DNA of 64,000 bases from Corynebacterium halotolerans YIM 70093 = DSM 44683. Lineage in GTDB: Bacteria > Actinomycetota > Actinomycetes > Mycobacteriales > Mycobacteriaceae. Shown piece after piece: positions 59,114-64,000 of the stretch. Below the pieces are notes generated by a model. The model was not told where the DNA came from. It did no database searches and saw only the letters and a list, made by a program, of their open reading frames with translations. Numbering within the stretch: position 1 is the first letter of the stretch; the number at the start of each line of letters is the position of its first letter. The stretch spans positions 2,336,075-2,400,074 of the forward strand of contig NC_020302.1 in NCBI RefSeq assembly GCF_000341345.1, written 5' to 3'. The translations under genes and the position numbers were made by a program.

Positions 59114-60061
59114 CTACCCCGCAAGCTCGCTGATCCGCCGGACCGCGTGCTCGATCGCGAACTCGGGGTCGCCGCCCTGCCCCTTGACCTCAGCGTCGAG
59201 CTCGGCGACGACGATGACCGCCTCCGAGACGGCGTCCCCGGACCAGCGGCGCGCGACCTTGGCGGTCTTCTCTATGACGAACGGCGGCAGCCCCAGCGTG
59301 CCGGCCAGCGGGCGGTAATCGGTGGTGCGCGTGGAGTACAGCCGGGCGATGGTACCCACCTTGGAGCTCAGCGCCGAGGCGAGCATGACCGGGTGCATGC
59401 CCAGCTGCAGGGCACGCCTGGTGCTGGCCACCGCCCGCGCGGTCTGGCCCGTCACGGCCAGGTCGGCGATGTCGAAGCCGGAGACCTCCGCGACGCCGGC
59501 GTAGTACTCGCGCACGGTGGCCGCGGTGATCTCCCCGTCGGTGTCGGCCACCAGCTGGGAGACGGCCGAGGCCAGCTCGCGCAGATCGGAACCGACGCCC
59601 TCGAGCAGGGCGTGGACGACGTCCGGGGTCGGGCGCACGCCGTGGGTGCGGAACTCGTTGGTCACCCAGCTGACGCGCTCGGAGGGGCGGACGGGGTCGG
59701 CCGGGTGGACCTCGGCGACCTTCTTGAACTTCGACACCAGGGCCTTCTGCCGCCCGCCGCCGGTGTGCTGGATGATCAGATGGATGCCCGGCGCGAGATT
59801 GCGGCAGGTCTGCAGCAGCAGTTCGACGGGTTCCTTGCCGGCCTGCTCCGTCTTCGTGATGATGACGACGCGGTCCTCGCCGAACAGCGACGGGCTGGTG
59901 GCGTCGATGAGCTCGGGGCCGCTCAGATCGACGGCGCGCAGGGTGGTGATCTCCAGTTCCCCGCCCTCGGGCACCTCGGCCCGGACCTGTTCGGTGAGGT
60001 GGCGGCGGGTGCGTTCGGCGAGGAACTCCTCCTCGCCGAGGATGAGGTGAACGGGTGCCAC
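59114..60061 (-). CDS. holA: DNA polymerase III delta subunit
   Basis: 315 residues from GTG at 60061, chosen because GGAGG is eight bases upstream; ATGs at 60076 and 60067 are alternatives. HLILGEEEFLAERTRRHLTE opens the clamp-loader fold, and GVGSDLRELASAVSQLV begins domain III. It opens the sliding clamp within the clamp loader. It is the last gene of a comEA-comEC-holA string. Confidence 0.93.
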   Translation of the reverse strand: MAPVHLILGEEEFLAERTRRHLTEQVRAEVPEGGELEITTLRAVDLSGPELIDATSPSLFGEDRVVIITKTEQAGKEPVELLLQTCRNLAPGIHLIIQHTGGGRQKALVSKFKKVAEVHPADPVRPSERVSWVTNEFRTHGVRPTPDVVHALLEGVGSDLRELASAVSQLVADTDGEITAATVREYYAGVAEVSGFDIADLAVTGQTARAVASTRRALQLGMHPVMLASALSSKVGTIARLYSTRTTDYRPLAGTLGLPPFVIEKTAKVARRWSGDAVSEAVIVVAELDAEVKGQGGDPEFAIEHAVRRISELAG

Positions 60062-60093
60062 GGACATGACCTCCATCGTGCCACACCGGGGTG

Positions 60094-61755
60094 TCAGAAC
60101 CGGCCGTCGCGGGCGTGCTGGGTGCCGTCACGGTGCAGGCTGACCTCCCCGTCGCGGTGGGGGAAGAGCACGGGCACACCCGCCCGGGTGACGGTGGGCC
60201 GATCCGACGCCCGCCCGGTGTCGTCGAGGACGATGATCACCTGCGTGCCGGGTGGGGCGGTGTCCACCTCCCCGACGGTGCCGACGACCGCGACCGCCCG
60301 CTCCGGCAGTGTCTCCAGCGGGATCTCCGCGGCCCCGGTGCCGGTCCCCGCCCCGGCGTGCAGGGACCAGAGGAAGAACACCCCCACCCCGGCCAGCACC
60401 TTCCACGGGTGGCCGGCGAGCACCGCCGCGAGCACCCAGCCGTAGCCCACGAGCACCCAGCCGGGGTCGGCCGGCACGGTCGCGTTCGGCAGCTGCGCGC
60501 ACCACTGCGCCACCGTGTGGATCCACCAGGTGCACGGCTCGAGCATTTTCAGGGGCGGGATCTCCAGCCCACCGGGCAGGAGGCAGAGACCGGCCGCGAT
60601 GAGCCCGAGGACGGTGACCGGGGCGACCGCGGGGGCGACGAGCACGTTGGCCACGACGGAGACCAGCGAGACCTCCCCGGCCATCACCGCGATGATCGGC
60701 ATGGTGACGATATCGGCGGCCACGGCCACGGCCAGGGCGCGCACGAGGATATCGGGCAGTCGGGTACGCGCCAGCGGCCGGTAGAGCAGCGGGTGCAGGG
60801 CGACGATGCCGGCGGTCGCCGCCACCGACAACGCGAAGCCATAGGAGACGGCCAGATCCGGGTCCCACAGGATCAACCCGATGACCGCCAGGCACAACCC
60901 GTGGACCGGTTCCATCCGCGCGGAGTTCAGCACGGCCAGCAACCCCACGAGTCCGGTGACCGAGGCGCGCAGCACGCTCGGTTCGGTGCCCACGAGCCCG
61001 ACGAAGACCAGCAGCGCGCCCGAGGCCGCCGCGACCTGGACGCGGGGGCCCAGGGTCAGCAGCCGGCAGACCACCACGGCGGCGGTGGTGACGATCGCGA
61101 CATTCGCCCCGCTGACCGCGCTCAGGTGGGACAGGCCGGTGTCGATGTAGAGCTGCTGTTCGGCGGCCGACTGCCCGGAGGTGTCACCGAGCACCATTCC
61201 GGGCACCAGCCCCTGCGAGGCGGGACCGACCACCGCCGCCACCGACTCCCCGAAGGTCTGGCGCACATGCGCGGCGAAGGCGGCCATCCCGGCCGGTTCC
61301 GCCTCCACCCGCAGCTCACCGGAAGCTACGTGCGCGCCGAGGCCCGGCCGGTCCGACGGCGACAGCGCCACCTCGGCGGTGACCCGCGCCCCGGCCACCA
61401 CCCCCGCGGGCAGCTCCCCGGTGAACACGGGCAGCTCCGCGGGGTGGCCCGGCACGTGCAGGCGCACCAGGTGGCGCTCCGGGGCGATCCCGGTGGGTTG
61501 GGCGGCCACCGTGCCCGTCACGACGTCGCCGAGCTCCGCCTCTCCGGCGCCTCGCTGGCGGGTGCGGGTGAGCACCAGCGCCGCGGCCCCCAATACCGCG
61601 GCCAGCACGGCCTGCCCCGGCTGACGCAGCACCGCCAGACAGGCCGCGGCCACCACCACGAGCCCGGCGGCCGCGGGAAGGGATCCGGTGAGCAGCAGCA
61701 GGAGCGTGACGGCCCAGACCACGAGTGCGGCGGGGACGAGCCGCAGTTCGCTCAC
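60094..61755 (-). CDS. comEC: ComEC/Rec2-family DNA uptake channel protein
   Basis: 553 residues. Four to five early hydrophobic stretches, an OB-like soluble segment (about 75-170), then the competence domain with GLVPGMVLGDTSG, DTGLSHLSAVSGANVAI and about seven helices. The C-terminal metallo-hydrolase of long ComEC proteins is absent, as is usual in actinobacteria. It would move single-stranded DNA across the membrane. Overlaps comEA by four bases. Confidence 0.92.
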   Translation of the reverse strand: MSELRLVPAALVVWAVTLLLLLTGSLPAAAGLVVVAAACLAVLRQPGQAVLAAVLGAAALVLTRTRQRGAGEAELGDVVTGTVAAQPTGIAPERHLVRLHVPGHPAELPVFTGELPAGVVAGARVTAEVALSPSDRPGLGAHVASGELRVEAEPAGMAAFAAHVRQTFGESVAAVVGPASQGLVPGMVLGDTSGQSAAEQQLYIDTGLSHLSAVSGANVAIVTTAAVVVCRLLTLGPRVQVAAASGALLVFVGLVGTEPSVLRASVTGLVGLLAVLNSARMEPVHGLCLAVIGLILWDPDLAVSYGFALSVAATAGIVALHPLLYRPLARTRLPDILVRALAVAVAADIVTMPIIAVMAGEVSLVSVVANVLVAPAVAPVTVLGLIAAGLCLLPGGLEIPPLKMLEPCTWWIHTVAQWCAQLPNATVPADPGWVLVGYGWVLAAVLAGHPWKVLAGVGVFFLWSLHAGAGTGTGAAEIPLETLPERAVAVVGTVGEVDTAPPGTQVIIVLDDTGRASDRPTVTRAGVPVLFPHRDGEVSLHRDGTQHARDGRF

Positions 61756-62489
61756 AGGCTCACCTGGTCCCGCAGCGCCTCGAATTTGGCGGGCCCGATG
61801 CCTTTGACGTCCATTAGCTGCTCCGGGGCGGTGAAACCACCGGTGGCCTCGCGGTGGGCGATGATCGCCTCAGCGGTCTTCTCCCCCACCCCGTCGAGGG
61901 TGATCAGCTCCGCCGCGGAGGCCAAGTTCAGGGAGACCGGCCCCTCCCCGGTTCCTCCCGCTGCCGCCTGCGGCGCCTGCCCGTCCGGTTCCCCGGCCTC
62001 GGCGGCCGCGGGCACCACCAGCTGCTGGCCGTCGGTCAGCCGCTGGGCCTGGTTGAGGGCGAGCAGCTCGGCGCCGGGCAGCGGCTCGGCCTCGGCGAGG
62101 GCGTCGGCGACCCGCGCGCCGGGCGCCAGCGTGAGCAACCCCGGGCGGGTGACCTCCCCGACGACGGAGACCACCAGCTCCCCCTCCCCTTCCCCGGCGG
62201 CGGTGGCCTCCGGCAACCCGGGCACACCGGTCAGCCCGACGCCGGCGGGCTCCCCGGGCGCGAGGGTGCCGATGGTCCCGGTTCCGGTTCCGGACTCAGC
62301 CCCGGTCTCAGGTGTCGGGCGCAGGGCCAACCAGCCGAGCACGAGAATGAGCACCACGGCGGCGGCGAAGACCGCGTGGCGGGGTGCGACGGACCAGCGG
62401 GGGGCGGGATAGGCGACGTCGAGGAGGTCCTCCTCCCCGGTGGGGCGGGTCAGTTCCTTCAGACGGCTCACAGCGCTCATGGCGCTCAC
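61752..62489 (-). CDS. comEA: ComEA-like DNA-binding competence protein
   Basis: 245 residues. One membrane helix (about 40-57), an acidic linker, an SLBB domain (about 105-162: VVSVVGEVTRPGLLTLAPG) and two helix-hairpin-helix motifs at the end (ELITLDGVGEKTAEAII and MDVKGIGPAKFEAL). It binds DNA outside the cell and passes it to ComEC. Confidence 0.92.
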   Translation of the reverse strand: MSAMSAVSRLKELTRPTGEEDLLDVAYPAPRWSVAPRHAVFAAAVVLILVLGWLALRPTPETGAESGTGTGTIGTLAPGEPAGVGLTGVPGLPEATAAGEGEGELVVSVVGEVTRPGLLTLAPGARVADALAEAEPLPGAELLALNQAQRLTDGQQLVVPAAAEAGEPDGQAPQAAAGGTGEGPVSLNLASAAELITLDGVGEKTAEAIIAHREATGGFTAPEQLMDVKGIGPAKFEALRDQVSL

Positions 62490-62570
62490 GCTAGGGCGCG
62501 GGCCCCCACCGGGCGAGCGTCGGCGGCAAAACCTGTGGACGGATTCGGTGAAACATCACCGAGCTGTGGA

Positions 62571-63371
62571 CTACTCCACCGGGGCGGTGGCGAACACGGC
62601 GGAGACCCCGACCGCGCCGGGGCCGACGTGCACGGCCAGGGTGTTCTCCATCTCCAGGCACATGAAGCTGGAGTCGTCCGGCAGGGCGTCCTCGAGCAGT
62701 TCCTGCAGTTCCCCGGCGGCCTCCCGGGCGTCGTTGTGCTGGATGGCCAGGAACACGGGCTCGTCGTCGGCGCGCTCGCCCACGAGCTCGACCAGCCGGG
62801 CGAAGGCCTTGGTCTGGGTGCGGGTCTTGCCGGCCAACTCCAGCTTGCCGTCGCGGATCTCCATGATCGGCTTCGTGGCCAGCAGGGCCGCCGAGAGCAG
62901 CGTGGTGGCGGCGGACATGCGCCCGGACTTGCGGATCTCCTCGATGCGGTGGAGGTAGACCCAGGTCGCCGAGCGTTCCAGGATGTCAACGGCCATGTCG
63001 TGGCAGGCCGTGAGGTCCGCGCCCTCGAGCGCGAGCGTGGCGGCCGCCATCGCCGCCGCGCCCACGGCCATGCCGACGGAGCCGGTGTCGACGACCCGGA
63101 CGGTGTCGGGGAAGACGGCCGCGGCCTGGACCGCCGAGGACCACGTCGAGGACAGTTCCTTGGACAGGTGCAGGGCGAGCACGCCGTCGTCGCCGCCGCG
63201 CTCCAGCTGGCGGGCGTAGGCGGCCGTCAGCTCCAGCGACGACAGGCCGGCGGTGGAGGCCTCCTCGTCGCCGCCACCCATGACGTGCAGGTCGACGACG
63301 GTGATGCCGAGTTCCTCGACGACCGCGTCGGGCAGGCCGGAGGATGAGTCGGTGACGATGCGGACCGGCAT
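62571..63371 (-). CDS. DegV-family fatty-acid-binding protein
   Basis: 266 residues. VRIVTDSSSGLPDAVVEELG starts the fold; HLSKELSSTWSSAVQAA holds the lipid-binding Ser/Thr residues. In Firmicutes DegV proteins (FakB) present fatty acids to a kinase; the actinobacterial role is less clear. Start ATG follows the preceding gene's TAA with no gap, so co-translated. Confidence 0.9.
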   Translation of the reverse strand: MPVRIVTDSSSGLPDAVVEELGITVVDLHVMGGGDEEASTAGLSSLELTAAYARQLERGGDDGVLALHLSKELSSTWSSAVQAAAVFPDTVRVVDTGSVGMAVGAAAMAAATLALEGADLTACHDMAVDILERSATWVYLHRIEEIRKSGRMSAATTLLSAALLATKPIMEIRDGKLELAGKTRTQTKAFARLVELVGERADDEPVFLAIQHNDAREAAGELQELLEDALPDDSSFMCLEMENTLAVHVGPGAVGVSAVFATAPVE

Positions 63372-64000
63372 TTATCCCATGTTCCATCCGTCGAGGTACC
63401 ACTGGGGATCGCCGACGGTGCCCGGGGTGAACTCCACGGAGGGGCGCACCTCGTCACCCGCCTCGGCGCTGCCCGGGAAGAAGCGCGGGCGCGCCGTCAG
63501 CTGAGACCAGCAGGTGTTGCGCAGGCCCGAGAGAATCGGGTACATCCCCGCCTCGAAACCCAGCAGGTTCGAGGTCAGGGCGGAGATCGTGCCGCCGTGG
63601 GCGACGAACAGGACGCTGCCACCCTCCCAGCCGTCGTAGTCGGCCATCAGCTCGTCGACGACCGGGCGGGCGCGCTTCGCGACGTCGAGACGGGACTCGC
63701 CGCCCGGTGGGGCCCAGCTGGCGTCGTGGCGCCAGACCGCGCGGGCACCGGGCGATTCGGCGTCGACGTCCATGTGCGTCTTCGACTGCCACTGCCCGAG
63801 GTGGGTCTCCCGCAGGCGGGGATCCGTGCCGACCTCCACGCCGAGGATCCCGGCGATGATCTCGGCGGTGTCCTGCGCGCGGGACAGGTCGGAGGCGATG
63901 ATGCGCTGGATATCGGCATTGCGGAGCTTCTCGCCCGCGGTCCACGCCTGGTCCCGGCCCACCTCGGACAGCTGCGTGTCCAGCTGACCCTGCATACGAC
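63372..64000 (-). CDS. Histidine phosphatase (gpgP-like), N-terminus outside the window
   Basis: The visible 209 codons lack the RHG motif, which would lie just beyond base 64000. MQGQLDTQLSEVGRDQAW, SDLSRAQDTAEII, LRETHLGQWQ and FVAHGGTISALTSNLLGF follow the phosphoglycerate-mutase family pattern, with the second catalytic His in VAHGG. The gene order gpgP-degV-comEA-holA is that of Mycobacterium, where this gene is glucosyl-3-phosphoglycerate phosphatase. Confidence 0.88.
   Translation of the reverse strand, partial: RMQGQLDTQLSEVGRDQAWTAGEKLRNADIQRIIASDLSRAQDTAEIIAGILGVEVGTDPRLRETHLGQWQSKTHMDVDAESPGARAVWRHDASWAPPGGESRLDVAKRARPVVDELMADYDGWEGGSVLFVAHGGTISALTSNLLGFEAGMYPILSGLRNTCWSQLTARPRFFPGSAEAGDEVRPSVEFTPGTVGDPQWYLDGWNMG

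Noticed and set aside
60091-62412. Very long open frame on the plus strand across comEC and comEA
   Set aside because: It is antisense to two well-supported genes, and its translation is His/Gly/Asp/Gln-rich low complexity. Such frames arise from G+C bias at third positions.

Overview
The window is high-GC actinobacterial chromosome, most probably an environmental Corynebacterium. Four things point there. First, the housekeeping block at the right end (lepA, PemK-like gene, rpsT, holA, comEC, comEA, degV, gpgP-like phosphatase) has the order known from Corynebacteriales. Second, there is a secreted antigen-85-type mycolyltransferase. Third, a DtxR-type iron box and a McbR-like sulfur box are visible. 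Fourth, many genes start with GTG or TTG, and several have a -10 hexamer only 6-7 nt from the start, as in leaderless transcripts. The species cannot be fixed from sequence alone.

Layout. 1-6080: two tandem GntR/UTRA regulators, then a four-gene Dpp/Opp-type ABC importer with two ATPases fused in one chain. 6081-7457: decayed accessory patch with a divergent Phd/RelE toxin-antitoxin pair and a resolvase stub. 7458-9656: an RNA 2',3'-cyclic phosphodiesterase and two unknown genes. 9785-15788: LacI regulator and complete ribose system (rbsA, C, B, D, K) behind a perfect palindromic operator. 15865-18230: ascorbate-type PTS (fused IIA-IIB, then IIC). 18325-25616: NTF2-FMO fusion, BASS transporter, prolyl-aminopeptidase-like hydrolase, hexose-6-phosphate epimerase-like protein, and a thiosulfate transporter fused to TusA. 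25915-29721: FUSC membrane protein, an IS5-derived cassette carrying a small lipoprotein, a phosphoesterase and a DsbA-like protein. 29872-37662: BCCT transporter, two paralogous ArdC-like proteins around a META lipoprotein and a YoaK protein, mycolyltransferase, and two small stress-type proteins. 37846-45364: siderophore uptake region, a divergent binding protein facing a five-gene operon that ends in two exporter-fold ABC half-transporters. 45435-48718: FGGY kinase and a ProP-like symporter. 48822-52489: two adenine methyltransferases directly behind lepA. 53206-56562: Mn-catalase and a coupled di-iron enzyme/glycosyltransferase/CDGSH operon. 56936-64000: conserved housekeeping block.

How the parts fit. 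Much of the window is nutrient and stress physiology: peptide or metal uptake, ribose, an ascorbate-like sugar, reduced sulfur, iron and compatible solutes (BCCT and ProP). Operons are very compact, and 4-nt ATGA or GTGA overlaps are the rule.

Most interesting signals: (1) the two ABC half-transporters in the iron operon have lost complementary ATPase motifs, so only one composite ATP site can be canonical; (2) an IS5-type cassette with matching ends sits exactly at a CTAG that supplies the stop codons of two convergent genes; (3) a two-methyltransferase cassette whose first start codon follows the lepA stop with no gap; (4) a pair of ArdC-like proteins that lack the zinc-protease HExxH; (5) the HDO-GT-CDGSH operon. 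No rRNA, tRNA or CRISPR array was seen.
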